Both the position numbers and the translations under genes were made by a program. Positions 1 to 9,907 of a DNA stretch of 64,000 nucleotides are shown one piece after another. This DNA comes from Sphaerochaeta globosa str. Buddy (GTDB lineage Bacteria; Spirochaetota; Spirochaetia; Sphaerochaetales; Sphaerochaetaceae), in the NCBI RefSeq assembly GCF_000190435.1, contig NC_015152.1:2796458-2860457 (forward strand), given 5' to 3'. The notes under the pieces are model-generated. The model saw only the letters and a list, made by a program, of their open reading frames with translations, had not been told where the DNA came from and ran no database searches. Positions within the stretch are counted from its first letter, which is position 1, and every line of letters begins with the position of its first letter.

Positions 1-525
1 GGCAAAGAGGTCGGGATGCTCTGATAAAGCCAGGCTAAGCTGAGCCTTATCAGAAAATGTCCGAACCGAAGCATCGGTAATACCCACCGAGGCTTCCTGA
101 GCGACAGGTTTAAGCATCAAGGGGACCTGAAGGAAGTCAGAACACTCAGCAACATCTTCGAACCAAGGAGGAGTTGGAAGACCAGCCAAACCGAGTTGCC
201 TCTTGGCAACCAGCTTGTCTCCGGTAACAGAAAGCGTATAGGCACTACCTCCGCTGTACGGAACCGAAAGCGTCTGACAAACCAACGGGACCAAGTGAAG
301 AAGTCGGCTTGAACTCAGATTCTCCACCAGATTGAACACTAGGTCGCAGCCCGACTTCTCAATGCGGCGGGCAGTGAGAATCAGGTTCAAGGAAAAGGCA
401 GCCACCTCGACGGAATGGCCAAGGCGGAGCAAAGCTTTCTTTACCGCCTTAACCTGAAGCAGCGTGTCAGCCTCATCCTCACGCATACCGCTACGCTGTA
501 CATCGGTGAGAATCAGAACCTTCAT
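1..525 (-). CDS. ATP-grasp ligase, D-Ala-D-Ala ligase-like (C-terminus off window)
   Basis: The reading frame starts with ATG at 525 and runs off the left edge, giving about 175 residues. It begins MKVLILTDVQRSG and shows the preATP-grasp fold of D-Ala-D-Ala ligase relatives: CDLVFNLVEN around residue 59, then a VPLMLKPVAQEASVGIT stretch equal to the FLKPVAGGTGIGIT nucleotide-binding strand of the next gene upstream. It is therefore a diverged paralogue of that gene. Its start codon overlaps the upstream stop by four bases (ATGA), which implies translational coupling in an operon with the aminomutase. The family joins a carboxylate to an amine using ATP. The substrate here is unknown; the neighbouring aminomutase suggests a beta-lysine-containing product, which is inference. 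Confidence 0.85.
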   Translation of the reverse strand, partial: MKVLILTDVQRSGMREDEADTLLQVKAVKKALLRLGHSVEVAAFSLNLILTARRIEKSGCDLVFNLVENLSSSRLLHLVPLVCQTLSVPYSGGSAYTLSVTGDKLVAKRQLGLAGLPTPPWFEDVAECSDFLQVPLMLKPVAQEASVGITDASVRTFSDKAQLSLALSEHPDLFA

Positions 526-1499
526 AAGCCGAGCCTCTTTTGTGCAGAGTGCATGATCCGGGCAATAAGCTCATCATAGCCCAAGCCATGCATCCTGCTT
601 AGTATCGGGAGATCTGAATCGATGGGATGCAGGCCGGCCAAAGGATTCACTTCCAAGAAGTGCACTACCCCTTTCTCGTCCATTTTCACATCGATACGTC
701 CCCCGTCGCGGCACCCGAGGGCACGCCAAGCGGCCAAGGCAACAGCCTCGGAGGCCTTCCATGCCGACTCATCGGGTCTCTCATAGCGGGTAGTGGTCTC
801 GTACTCCTGCTTGGTCTTGTAGGAATAAATGCCACCGTCACTGCTATGGTCAATAATAATTTCCATCACCCCGGTGCTCTGTGCCTCATCACCGGTTCCT
901 GTGATGCCGACAGTGAACTCACGCCCACCCAGATACGTCTCGACCAAGACCGGCTGCTGATACGCAGCAAGCATTGCCCCCGAAACCTTCTGAAGATCTT
1001 TGGGGTTCGTTACCTTGCTGGATGCGGTAATCCCAATACCCGTACCCCCTGCAACCGGTTTAAGGAAGAGAGGATAGGGCAACGAAACTTGCTTCCAGTC
1101 ATCGGATGAGCTCAGCACGCAAAAGTCTGCAGTAGCCACCCCGGCTTTTCTCACCACTTCCTTGGTGAATCCTTTATGCAGGCAAATCGCCAGAACGAAG
1201 GAATCGGAGAAAACATAGGGTATCTGATAGGCATCCAGGAGGGCCGGGATCACCGACTCACGCAACAAGCCGAACAGACCTTCGGCAATATTGAACACCA
1301 GATCGCAACGCTTACCTTCACCAAGATACCCCACCAAAGCCTTCACGTTGCCGATACGCACCGTCTGATGGCCCAGTTTCTGCAGTGCCGCATCGATAGC
1401 ATCGATGGTTACGATGCTATCGCACTCGGCAACCAATTCAGGTGCATACCCTTCTTTGAGGTAGTCGTCCTTCAAGTCATAGGTCATTCCAATCAGCAC
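522..1499 (-). CDS. ATP-grasp ligase, D-Ala-D-Ala ligase family
   Basis: A 325-residue protein close in length to D-alanine-D-alanine ligases. Visible landmarks are CDLVFNIAEG near residue 65, the ATP-grasp strand FLKPVAGGTGIGIT near 145, the metal-binding region GGRIDVKMDEKG near 265, and HFLEVNPLAGLHPIDSDLP near 283, which corresponds to the EVNT-PG-T magnesium loop of Ddl. The loop is changed (LAGLHPIDS), so the enzyme probably does not make D-Ala-D-Ala. It overlaps the end of the aminomutase by 7 bp and is itself followed by a second ATP-grasp gene overlapping by 4 bp. A role in ligating the aminomutase product (a beta-amino acid) to another amino acid is an inference from this context. 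Confidence 0.88.
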   Translation of the reverse strand: MLIGMTYDLKDDYLKEGYAPELVAECDSIVTIDAIDAALQKLGHQTVRIGNVKALVGYLGEGKRCDLVFNIAEGLFGLLRESVIPALLDAYQIPYVFSDSFVLAICLHKGFTKEVVRKAGVATADFCVLSSSDDWKQVSLPYPLFLKPVAGGTGIGITASSKVTNPKDLQKVSGAMLAAYQQPVLVETYLGGREFTVGITGTGDEAQSTGVMEIIIDHSSDGGIYSYKTKQEYETTTRYERPDESAWKASEAVALAAWRALGCRDGGRIDVKMDEKGVVHFLEVNPLAGLHPIDSDLPILSRMHGLGYDELIARIMHSAQKRLGL

Positions 1500-2758
1500 G
1501 TTACTTGCTCCCTTGCAGTGGGATAGGTAAACACTTTTCCCTCATAGTTTCTGAGGTACAGATGCTCATCATCCTGTCCTACTTCGTACTGCGGCAGAAT
1601 AGGTACCTTGCCACCGCCGCCCGGAGTATCAATGACGTACTGGGGAATCGCATACCCGCTGGTAAATCCCCTGAGTCCCTGCATCAGTGCCTTGCCCTTG
1701 TCCACCGTTGTTCTGAAATGTTCGGAACCGGAAATAGGATCGCACTGGAAGAGGTAGTAGGGTTTCACCCTTGCACGCAAGAGCTTGTGAAACAAATCGG
1801 TCAATACAGATACCGAGTCATTGACACCCTTGAGCAACACCGTCTGGCTGCCCAACACCACACCGCTGTCGGCAAGTGCATTGCAGGCCCTGACCGATTC
1901 CTTGGTCAGCTCATCAGGATGGGTTGCATGGATACTCATGTAAATCGGTTTGTATTTTCTGAGGATTGCCAAAAGGCTTTCATTGATACGTTGGGGCATG
2001 ACCATCGGAACCTTGGTACCGATACGCACCATCTCTACATGGTCGATACTGGTCACCTGGTCGAGCAGATAGTCAATCATCTCATCCGAAAGGGTAAGCG
2101 GATCGCCACCGCTGATGACCACATCACGGACCTCGGTATGCTCTTTGATATAGTTGATCGCGCCTTCCCAATGCTTTTGCAGAGCCTCGGTGTGACCTCC
2201 AACCATACGCGAGCGGGTGCAGTACCTGCAGTAGGTGCTGCAAAAGCTGGTGGTTAGAAAAAGCACACGGTCGGGATAGCGGTGCACCAGACCTTGTACG
2301 GCGGTGGTATGCTCCTCGGCCAAGGGATCTGCACTCTCGCCTTTACCAACATACGATTCCTCGATGGAGGGTATGACAGTCCTGCGAAGGGCACTTGTAG
2401 GATCATTTGGATCAATGAGACTGAGATAGTAGGGGGTTACGGAGAAGGGAAACAAGGTGTCCGCACTCTTGAGGGCTTCGCGTTCACTTTCAGTGGGAGT
2501 GAGGAACCGACAAAGGTCCGCGTAGGTGGTGATTCGATGAAAAAGCTGCCAGTGCCAGTCATTCCACATCGTATCGGTCGCGTCCGGGAAGAACTGCTTC
2601 CTGAACTCTTCGATTCTGCCTTCCAGAGGAAATCTCGACTCTTGAAGGTTGCCGTTCTGGTGATGAGGTTTCGGTGCACCCGAAGGTACACCGCTCCGTA
2701 TAAGCGGAGGCTCGACATCATCAATAATAACACGCTCGTTAGTATTGAACTGTCCCAT
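1493..2758 (-). CDS. kamA: Lysine 2,3-aminomutase (radical SAM, PLP)
   Basis: A 421-residue member of the KamA family. The radical-SAM cysteines are C173, C177 and C180 in CSTYCRYC. The PLP lysine is K384 in the DTPGGGGK loop. Two aspartates that hold the lysine side chain in the Clostridium enzyme (D293 and D330) have counterparts at D340 (QCD) and D377 (VIDTPGGGGK), with the same 37-residue spacing; glutamate 2,3-aminomutases have other residues there. So L-lysine to L-beta-lysine is the best prediction. The start is supported by an AAGGA ribosome site before the ATG. It is the first gene of an operon with two ATP-grasp ligases; there is no AblB-type acetyltransferase next to it, so the usual N-acetyl-beta-lysine osmolyte route is not visible here. 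Confidence 0.93.
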   Translation of the reverse strand: MGQFNTNERVIIDDVEPPLIRSGVPSGAPKPHHQNGNLQESRFPLEGRIEEFRKQFFPDATDTMWNDWHWQLFHRITTYADLCRFLTPTESEREALKSADTLFPFSVTPYYLSLIDPNDPTSALRRTVIPSIEESYVGKGESADPLAEEHTTAVQGLVHRYPDRVLFLTTSFCSTYCRYCTRSRMVGGHTEALQKHWEGAINYIKEHTEVRDVVISGGDPLTLSDEMIDYLLDQVTSIDHVEMVRIGTKVPMVMPQRINESLLAILRKYKPIYMSIHATHPDELTKESVRACNALADSGVVLGSQTVLLKGVNDSVSVLTDLFHKLLRARVKPYYLFQCDPISGSEHFRTTVDKGKALMQGLRGFTSGYAIPQYVIDTPGGGGKVPILPQYEVGQDDEHLYLRNYEGKVFTYPTAREQVTC

Positions 2759-3049
2759 AAAAATCGTCCTTGACGACCAAAATCACGGTCCTTTCGACTC
2801 TCCATGATCGTCGCCACCAGTGTATCACTAAGAATAAAAAAGGTCGCTATACTCTGTGCATATTTCTTCATCATTTCGTAGGTATTTTTTCAGAATGAAA
2901 GCTCTCAAAAAACTGAACGAGAACAATGAAAAACAACCTTGCTTTCCGGTCTCAGTGAATGGCCGGAATCCAGGAAACCCTACTTGTCGATTTATGTTTC
3001 CTCGGCGCCTCCTCTCTGCTACCATCTACCCAATACCTTAGGAGAAATC

Positions 3050-4021
3050 ATGAGAGAATGGAAGGTCTTTCATCCCGAACTGTTCCAAGGCGCAAAGAGA
3101 AAGCACAAGTATTTTGAAGGCTGGTATTGCAAAATCGCCCTACAAAAACCGACGCCTGAAGTACTGTGCCTCATCAGCGGCATCTCCCTCTCCTCTGACT
3201 CGCATGCCTTTATCCAGGTTGTTTCGAGCTTGCAGGAAAAATCCTGGTATGTACGGTTTCCACTCTCAGCCTTTCATGCAGAAAAGAACCGGTTCATCAT
3301 TCACATCGGTGAGAACAGCTTCAGCCGGGATACGGTACACATCAGTATCAAAACCGACGGGTTGGACCTTGTCGGGGATTTTACTTTCTCGGAGGTGAAA
3401 CAATTCCCTGTCTCTTTTACCAGGCCAGGCATCATGGGTTGGTATGCCTATGTACCTAGAATGGAATGCCTGCATGCCGTTGTTGCCACATGCTGTACAG
3501 CAAGAGGCCAGTACGTGCTGAACAGTCGGTCTGTCGACATTGCAGAGGCCGACGGATACATGGAAAAGGATTGGGGGACTTCGTTTCCCAAAGCCTACCT
3601 ATGGATGCAGGCCAACAGTTTTGCCGCCAAAGGAGTATCGGTCATGCTCAGCATCGCCCACATACCCTTTCACGGGCTCTCCTTTACGGGTTTTCTTGGA
3701 TTCATCCAGCTACCCGACTCCCTAATTTCGTTCGGCACCTACACCGGCGCAAAATTCCGTATCGATGAGGTTAAGCCGACCAATGTACAGGTGACGATAT
3801 CCACCAAAGCATATCGGATTACGCTTTCTGCCTCGCTAGGAAGCGCCAGCGGCCTGGCAGCACCGAAACAAGGGAGTATGGAGCGCACCATCTACGAGAG
3901 CGTGGACGGAACGATGCAACTCAGACTGGAAACAAATCAAGGCGAACTTTTGTTCGACGCTTGCAGCCCCCATGCCGGCCTTGAGTTCAGCGAAGCTTCC
4001 CATCTGATGGATGGCAGATAA
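3050..4021 (+). CDS. Tocopherol cyclase-like / lipocalin-type protein
   Basis: The start at 3050 is chosen because AGGAGA lies six bases upstream and the product then begins MREWKVFHPELFQG; a longer frame upstream has no ribosome site. The 323-residue product carries hallmarks of the tocopherol cyclase-like family (PF14249): the opening F-Q-G-...-YFEGWYCKI, and the central MEKDWGTSFPKAYLWMQAN stretch, which resembles the EKNWG-FP-W-Q motif of that family. No signal peptide is evident, so a cytosolic place is likely. Bacterial members have no settled function, and an anaerobic spirochaete is not expected to make tocopherol, so a lipid- or quinone-related role is only a guess. It sits just ahead of an MscS channel on the same strand. 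Confidence 0.8.
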   Translation: MREWKVFHPELFQGAKRKHKYFEGWYCKIALQKPTPEVLCLISGISLSSDSHAFIQVVSSLQEKSWYVRFPLSAFHAEKNRFIIHIGENSFSRDTVHISIKTDGLDLVGDFTFSEVKQFPVSFTRPGIMGWYAYVPRMECLHAVVATCCTARGQYVLNSRSVDIAEADGYMEKDWGTSFPKAYLWMQANSFAAKGVSVMLSIAHIPFHGLSFTGFLGFIQLPDSLISFGTYTGAKFRIDEVKPTNVQVTISTKAYRITLSASLGSASGLAAPKQGSMERTIYESVDGTMQLRLETNQGELLFDACSPHAGLEFSEASHLMDGR

Positions 4022-4042
4022 AAAGTATTGTATAGTACCTAC

Positions 4043-5113
4043 ATGACATATATCACAGAATTCCTGAAAACCTTTGAAGAGCAATACATGGTCTCCTTTT
4101 TCATACTCCTTGGCACGTTGCTGGTATTGCTTGGAGCAAATGCATTATTGGGTAAGCGTATCAAAAAGCTTGAGGATCTGAAAATTCGGGATGAGAAGAG
4201 CGTCAAGGCACTCGCCCTTCCTGCCTTGCGCTTTATCAAGCGCATCGCCATCCCCCTGCTCTTCCTTGCCTCTCTCTCTTTGTTTTTGAACAGTGTTTCG
4301 TTTGCAGAGGGAGTGCATAGGATAGTCCAGATTGTCTTTGCCGTTATTATGACCATCATTATTGTGCGATCGGTCAATAAGGCCCTGGAACTGAGTTTTT
4401 CCAAGTATTTTGAAAAAGAGTATGCAAATCGGGAGCATGAGAAGAATCTCAAGCCTTTGCTCTCCTTTGTAAAGTTGCTTCTGTGGGTGATAGGTTTTCT
4501 CATATTAGTCAGCAACCTTGGCTTCAATATCACCACGGCCCTTGCGGGCCTCGGGGTCGGCGGTATCGCAGTTGCCATAGCCGCCCAAGGAATCTTGGGG
4601 GATCTGTTCAGCTACTTCGTCATTTTTTTCGACCATCCCTTCGCACTCGGGGACTTCATCGTCTTCGGTGATAAGTCAGGTGTCGTGGAACGGATCGGAA
4701 TCAAGAGCAGCCGTATACGGGTCCTCAGCGGTGAGGTTCTGATCATCTCCAATTCCGATTTGACCTCGAGTCGGATCCATAACTATAAACAGATGCAGCG
4801 AAGGCGTGTAGTATCCTCCATTACCATTCCGTATGAGACTCCTATTGAAAAGGTGCAAAAGGTAACTGGGTTCATCAAGGATGCAATTGCCGATGTAAAA
4901 ACCATAGAGGGTGTACTGTGTGACCGCTCCCACTTTCAGACCTTCGGTGCTTCGGCCTTGGTTTTCGAAACAGTCTATTATGTACCCTCTCCGGAATACC
5001 TAATCTTCATGGACGTACAGCAAGAAATCAACCTTGCCTTACTCAAGAAGTTTACCGAAGAGGGTATCAAGTTTGCCTATCCCACCCAAAAGATATTTAC
5101 CGTTCCCGTCTAA
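4043..5113 (+). CDS. mscS: Small-conductance mechanosensitive channel (MscS family)
   Basis: An inner-membrane channel that opens on hypo-osmotic shock. The product is about 356 residues from ATG 4043; a TTG at 4028 and an ATG at 4088 in the same frame are possible, and no clear ribosome site decides. There are three N-terminal hydrophobic segments, then the pore helix NITTALAGLGVGGIAVAIAAQ followed by LGDLFSYFVIFFDHPFALGDFI, the diagnostic MscS stretch, and a C-terminal beta and alpha/beta vestibule domain. A TATAGT element just ahead of the start could be a -10 box. The stop overlaps the stop of the convergent histidine kinase gene by four bases. Confidence 0.92.
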   Translation: MTYITEFLKTFEEQYMVSFFILLGTLLVLLGANALLGKRIKKLEDLKIRDEKSVKALALPALRFIKRIAIPLLFLASLSLFLNSVSFAEGVHRIVQIVFAVIMTIIIVRSVNKALELSFSKYFEKEYANREHEKNLKPLLSFVKLLLWVIGFLILVSNLGFNITTALAGLGVGGIAVAIAAQGILGDLFSYFVIFFDHPFALGDFIVFGDKSGVVERIGIKSSRIRVLSGEVLIISNSDLTSSRIHNYKQMQRRRVVSSITIPYETPIEKVQKVTGFIKDAIADVKTIEGVLCDRSHFQTFGASALVFETVYYVPSPEYLIFMDVQQEINLALLKKFTEEGIKFAYPTQKIFTVPV

Positions 5114-8100
5114 ATGACTTTGATCTCCTCGATATCTTCTTCCTTGTCCACACTCAGGATGCGGTCCATCTCATCGTGGACTGCCTGGGTATAGGGACCG
5201 AAGTCGAACAACGGCCTGAGACGAATGAAAAGCGGACGGACAAAGTGCCTGAGCTGGCTTCTATCCTTTTCCAACGTGGATTTGCTTTGCAACACCATTA
5301 CGGTCACCGCCGAGGGTGAGTTGTACGAGCCAACTTCGACGAAACCGAACTTCTTGTACAGTTTGATAGTCTTATCGTCATCGGCGAACACATCGATGAT
5401 CAACTCCTCCACCCCTGTAGCACGAGCCAAAAGGAATACCAGGATGATCAAGCCGATGGACGCTGAGGTATTGCGCATCTCAGGCAGCACCGCCAAGCGG
5501 ATGATCTCGGCACACTTGCGTGTCTTAAGCACCGATTGGATGTCAAAGTACTTGGAAATCGGCAGCGGCCAGAAGTGCTCGCTGGTCATCAGGCTCACCG
5601 TTCCCACCGGGTGCAGACCCCTGAAAGCAAGAATGTGGAGAGCCTTCTCGTCCACCTTGCGGTGGATCGACTCCTCAATGTAGCCCTTCTCCCCAACCAG
5701 CACCTTGCGCTGGATGAAGAATACGTCATTCATGCCGTTCTGATCGGTGACAAGCTGGAACCGGATGTTTTCCTTGTTCTCCTCATTGAGGGCAAAGATG
5801 GTCGTGAATTCCGAACCTACCTGTTCCTCGCTCTTCACCCGGATTCGTCCCCCCATCTTTTCTACAATGTTATAGCAGTTGGATAGTCCAAGACCGGTAC
5901 CGCTTCCAGGAGCCTTGGTGGTGAAGAACGGGGTAAAAATCTGGCTCATATGCTTCTCAGGAATACCGCAGCCGGTATCACCGACTTTGACCTGCACAAA
6001 TCCATCTTTCTCTATACAGCTCAAGGTGAGCTTGCCATTTCCATCCATTGACTGGATGGCATTGACGATAAGATTCAGGAAAAGCTGTTGCAGCTCTCCC
6101 TCATTGGCTTCAATGGAGGGAAGTGCATGATAATTACGCTCAACATGAATATTCAGGGAATCGATACCTCGGAGAGCCAATCGCAGGGAGAACTCCAGCA
6201 CCCGTACCAGTTCAACCTGCTGGGTCTGCTTCACTTCTTCCTTGCGGCTGTAGATGGACAACTCCTTGATAACATCGCTGGCAGTCTTGGAATAGGTAAG
6301 GATATCCTGCACATATTCAAAGTGCGGGTTCTTCTCCTCAAGCTCACTGAGCATAATTTCGGCTGTTCCCACAATACCGGCTAACGGATTGTTCAATTCG
6401 TGGGCGATACCGGCAGCCAACGTTCCGATACCCGCCATTTTCTCGGTTCGGACCAGTTCCTCCTGCATGTGCTTCTGCTCGGTGATGTCGTTGATTATCT
6501 CAATGAATACACTCTTGCTCTTATCCGGGGAACGAACGGAGTGAAACTGGAATGAGAATACTTGGTCGGCGACATCGGCTTCGGTCTCCTGCAATACCCC
6601 GGTGTGCAGGCACTCAAGGCCTTGGCAGAATGGGCAGGGACGGCTTCGGTGGAAGAACGCGCGGTAACACTTGCTTGAGATAAGGGCTTCCCGGTCCTGG
6701 CCGAAAAAGCTTACAGCAGCGGTATTGGCTTCCTGGATGGTGAAGTCGATATCAATCAGGCAGACAGGGGAAGCGATACCATTGAAAATGGCCTCCAGCT
6801 TATTCTTGCTCATGGTCAGCTCATCACCTTGGATGCGCAGTTGTTCAAACGAAAGAGCGTTCTCCAAAGAAAGGCTGCTCTGGGCGGCAAGGATTTCCAA
6901 TGCTTCGCGTTCGATCTCACTGATCAGAGCTTTGGCATGGTCATAGCCGATAAAAATGTAGCCGGCGATCTGCTTGCGGAAAACCAAGGGAATGAGTACA
7001 TCGACCGGAGGAAGCGAGGAGCTGACTTCCATGCGTTTCTCATCGGGGTTTACACTGATGACCGAACCCTGATTCTCCTTCTTATACAACTCCAGACGTT
7101 GTGAAACCTCATCGGAAAACGAGAAGCTAATCTCTTGTCCAATCTTACATGCGGAAGGACAGTTGTTGTGGGCTACCAAAAAGAACTTTTGCTCATCGTC
7201 ATGACGCTTGGCTACAAACACAACCCATTCGGTTTTTAGACCCGAACTCAGGCTTTTGACCACCTCGTTGCCCAAATCGTGCAAGTTGACGATGGTGGTA
7301 AGTCGTTTGCTCAAATTCTTGATGGTTGTTTGGTAAGGGTGGCGCTTGGGAATAATTACCGTATCCACGATATAGGAGAGCAAATTGCGTAGTGGGTGGA
7401 TGATCAATACCGTTGCAACACCAAGGATGAAGGAGAGCTGGAAAATGTTGCCGGGATCGAAATTGCTGTTGTAGTACTGGATAAACGTAAAAATCAGCAG
7501 GTACACCACCGAGGCCGCTATTGCCAAAATGGTCGAGTAGATGATTGACAGCCCGATGCGTGAGTAGTTTATCAACTTATACTTATAGATAGTGTAGAAA
7601 AGAAGGACTGCGTTGATGGTTGCAGCGAAAATATCGATTGGATAGCGCCCCAGTTCCGGGAAAACATTCATGAAAATACCAACGAGCATGATCGCAACGC
7701 CGATGAGGGGAAGTGCAAGATTCTTCTGGAACCCTTGACTGTTTCGGCGATTGGCCCCGATCAGCAGCATGACCAGGGTGAAAATCAAATAGACATAGCT
7801 CAGCGAGTATGCCGAAAGTGCTCCTGGGGCCAACTGGTAGGAGAATTCTCCCCCTGCGCTGAAACTGACGGCACTGACGATATTGCCGGTGAAGTTGAGG
7901 AGCATCAGGGGAATGATCAATATATAACTAAGCTTGATGATAACCACAATCGCGCGTTTCTGGATTTCCAGAATATCGACTACGAAACTGCACAGGGCGT
8001 ATGGTACAGACAAGAGGCCTATAAGCATAATACGGTTCCAGAACAATGGTGTCTGGATTGGGCTGTTGAGGTGCATCATCATTGAGCCGAAGCTCCAGAT

Positions 8101-8235
8101 GGAGACAAAAATCATATATAGCTGAAAGGACCAATAGAAACGATCTTTCTTGTATTGGAAGAATCCAAATATAACAAATGACACATATAAGACGAACGCC
8201 ACCGCAGGAATTATAGTCGAGACATCAATAATCAT
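5110..8235 (-). CDS. Membrane histidine kinase (7TM-GAF-PAS-HisKA-HATPase) with C-terminal FeeM/GNAT-like domain
   Basis: A 1041-residue hybrid. Residues 1-280 hold eight or so membrane helices of the 7TM histidine-kinase sensor type. A GAF-like region spans roughly 305-465, then a PAS domain about 475-590 containing CPFC. The phospho-acceptor is H612 in [10 protein letters not shown]; the ATPase has N725, the D753 G1 motif (VGDTGCG) and G-rich GSGTGLGL at 777-784. After the kinase, residues 835-1000 match a GNAT-fold acyltransferase of the FeeM/autoinducer-synthase kind: [39 protein letters not shown], then [11 protein letters not shown]. That tail is not a normal part of histidine kinases. 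GAGGA stands before the ATG. The REC-HD-GYP gene at 8828 is a plausible partner. Confidence 0.9.
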   Translation of the reverse strand: MIIDVSTIIPAVAFVLYVSFVIFGFFQYKKDRFYWSFQLYMIFVSIWSFGSMMMHLNSPIQTPLFWNRIMLIGLLSVPYALCSFVVDILEIQKRAIVVIIKLSYILIIPLMLLNFTGNIVSAVSFSAGGEFSYQLAPGALSAYSLSYVYLIFTLVMLLIGANRRNSQGFQKNLALPLIGVAIMLVGIFMNVFPELGRYPIDIFAATINAVLLFYTIYKYKLINYSRIGLSIIYSTILAIAASVVYLLIFTFIQYYNSNFDPGNIFQLSFILGVATVLIIHPLRNLLSYIVDTVIIPKRHPYQTTIKNLSKRLTTIVNLHDLGNEVVKSLSSGLKTEWVVFVAKRHDDEQKFFLVAHNNCPSACKIGQEISFSFSDEVSQRLELYKKENQGSVISVNPDEKRMEVSSSLPPVDVLIPLVFRKQIAGYIFIGYDHAKALISEIEREALEILAAQSSLSLENALSFEQLRIQGDELTMSKNKLEAIFNGIASPVCLIDIDFTIQEANTAAVSFFGQDREALISSKCYRAFFHRSRPCPFCQGLECLHTGVLQETEADVADQVFSFQFHSVRSPDKSKSVFIEIINDITEQKHMQEELVRTEKMAGIGTLAAGIAHELNNPLAGIVGTAEIMLSELEEKNPHFEYVQDILTYSKTASDVIKELSIYSRKEEVKQTQQVELVRVLEFSLRLALRGIDSLNIHVERNYHALPSIEANEGELQQLFLNLIVNAIQSMDGNGKLTLSCIEKDGFVQVKVGDTGCGIPEKHMSQIFTPFFTTKAPGSGTGLGLSNCYNIVEKMGGRIRVKSEEQVGSEFTTIFALNEENKENIRFQLVTDQNGMNDVFFIQRKVLVGEKGYIEESIHRKVDEKALHILAFRGLHPVGTVSLMTSEHFWPLPISKYFDIQSVLKTRKCAEIIRLAVLPEMRNTSASIGLIILVFLLARATGVEELIIDVFADDDKTIKLYKKFGFVEVGSYNSPSAVTVMVLQSKSTLEKDRSQLRHFVRPLFIRLRPLFDFGPYTQAVHDEMDRILSVDKEEDIEEIKVI

Positions 8236-8294
8236 GGGGATTCCTCTTTTTTCCTTTCACTCACGGAAAATTTGTATTAGTATAAAGGCAATTT

Positions 8295-8801
8295 ATGAAC
8301 ATAATCAAACTATTTCTACTAGGAGCATGTGGCTATTTGCTTGCCACTCTATACGATATTGCTTTGTTGTATAATAAAAATTGGCTTGCCAGACTATTAT
8401 ACGTGGGTTTTTTTCTAACTGCCCTTCCGTTTGTCTTCTTTTTCATCTCTTTCACCTCACCCCATCCAACCGCATTACGAGTCGTTATCTTGGTCCTGAT
8501 GTTCATTTCCTTGGTATTGACCCTCTACTCGGTCCTGCTGGAAATACCCTTGCATGGAAATGGTACACTCTACACAAAAGGGACCTACAGCCTGTGCAGA
8601 CATCCCGGTTTCCTATGGTATTCCTTTTTCACCTTGTTGACTGCTACCTATTTCTGGTATGCTCCACTTGCTTGGGTGTGCTTGGGATTTATATGCTGCA
8701 ACTTCGCATTGATAACGCTGGAGGATGTAGTATTGTTTCCAAAAATGTTCCCCCAATACAAGGATTATAAAAAGACTACACGTTTTCTCATTCCCTTCTA
8801 G
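8295..8801 (+). CDS. Membrane methyltransferase, isoprenylcysteine carboxyl methyltransferase-like
   Basis: A 168-residue integral membrane protein with about five hydrophobic helices. The motif YSLCRHPGFLWYSFF near residue 99 corresponds to the R-H-P-x-Y/F SAM-binding signature of the ICMT/PEMT/NnrU group, and the C-terminus has the Y-K-D-Y-x-x-x-T-R-F pattern often seen in that group. A small lipophilic acceptor or a modified lipid is the usual type of substrate; none can be named here. It is transcribed divergently from the histidine kinase, with 59 bp between the two starts, and precedes the response regulator by 26 bp, so it probably shares its transcript. Confidence 0.8.
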   Translation: MNIIKLFLLGACGYLLATLYDIALLYNKNWLARLLYVGFFLTALPFVFFFISFTSPHPTALRVVILVLMFISLVLTLYSVLLEIPLHGNGTLYTKGTYSLCRHPGFLWYSFFTLLTATYFWYAPLAWVCLGFICCNFALITLEDVVLFPKMFPQYKDYKKTTRFLIPF

Positions 8802-8827
8802 GGCTGGAAAAATCGGAGAAGCTTGCG

Positions 8828-9853
8828 ATGACTAGACATATTGTGACTACTGATGACGATCCTGCTATCCGTAAAATCCTTCAAATCATGCTCCGCAAGG
8901 AAGGGTACATGGTTACTGCCTGTGAGGAAGGAAATGGGTTGCTGCAACTGCTGCGCCAGAGTGAGGAATCCATCGACCTCATATTGCTGGATATCAAAAT
9001 GCCGGGCTTCTCGGGTTTTGAGCTGCTTGAGATGATTCGTGCAAGCTATCCACAGATTCCCATTGTTATGATTACCGCTTTCAACGACCTGGATACCGGT
9101 ATGAAAGCCATGCGGATGGGAGCCTCCGATTACCTGGCCAAGCCGGTGCACCGAGAGGCTTTGTTTGCTACCGTCAAGCGTGTGCTTGATGAAGCTGAAA
9201 AAGAGCAACAACTCTTGGACAAGCAGATGCAGTCCCAACATCAGAGGGCATTACTGGAGACTGAACTCAAGGAGGTCCTTACTTCCTTGCAGGATACCAC
9301 CATTGCTACACTGGAAGCTTTCAGCGAGACCATTGAGCAGAAGGATTCCTATACCAAGGGACACTGTAACCGGGTGCGCAACCTCTCGGTAGCCTTGGGC
9401 AGGGTTCTGGGACTGCCACACGAGAGTCTTGATATACTGGAGGGAGGCTCCCTTTTGCACGATATCGGCAAAATCAGCATCCCCGAGGAAATTCTCAACA
9501 AGGATTCCTCGCTAAGCAAAGAAGAGTATGAGGTTATCAAGACACATCCGGAGGCAGGCCAGCGCATTGTTGCACACCTTCCCTACCTCAAGCGCTATAT
9601 CCCCATAGTAAGAAGTCATCATGAACGCATCGATGGACAGGGATATCCCGATGGGCTGAAAGGCGAAGCCATTCCCCTTGAGGTTAAAATTGTCAGCCTT
9701 GCCGATGCCTATGATGCGATGACCAGCAGCCGAGCATACCGTGCCGCGCTACCCACAGAAATCGCTATCGAGGAACTCAAGTTTTTCAGCGGCTCCCAAT
9801 TTGATACCGATTTGGTCAATCTATTCATCGAAAATGAGCTGTATTTGCTTTAG
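8828..9853 (+). CDS. Response regulator with HD-GYP c-di-GMP phosphodiesterase output
   Basis: A 341-residue two-domain protein. The receiver domain (1-120) has acidic D9-D11, phospho-site D55 in LLDIKMPG and K105 in AKPV. After a charged linker comes an HD-GYP domain: H211-D212 in LHDIGK, HHER at 264-267, and GQGYPDG at 270-276, so the metal ligands and the GYP signature are all present. The expected activity is hydrolysis of cyclic di-GMP under phosphorylation control. GGAGAAG precedes the ATG. It lies downstream of, and divergent from, the large histidine kinase, which is its likely phosphate donor. Confidence 0.93.
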   Translation: MTRHIVTTDDDPAIRKILQIMLRKEGYMVTACEEGNGLLQLLRQSEESIDLILLDIKMPGFSGFELLEMIRASYPQIPIVMITAFNDLDTGMKAMRMGASDYLAKPVHREALFATVKRVLDEAEKEQQLLDKQMQSQHQRALLETELKEVLTSLQDTTIATLEAFSETIEQKDSYTKGHCNRVRNLSVALGRVLGLPHESLDILEGGSLLHDIGKISIPEEILNKDSSLSKEEYEVIKTHPEAGQRIVAHLPYLKRYIPIVRSHHERIDGQGYPDGLKGEAIPLEVKIVSLADAYDAMTSSRAYRAALPTEIAIEELKFFSGSQFDTDLVNLFIENELYLL

Positions 9854-9907
9854 TACAACGCTGTACAAGCTTTGATAATCGAGCGAGACTGAGACAAGGA
9901 GGCTTCT

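Noticed and set aside
1493-2758. Aminomutase as EpmB of the EF-P modification pathway
   Set aside because: Both lysine-binding aspartates of full aminomutases and the longer length are present, and no EpmA-like or EF-P gene is close.
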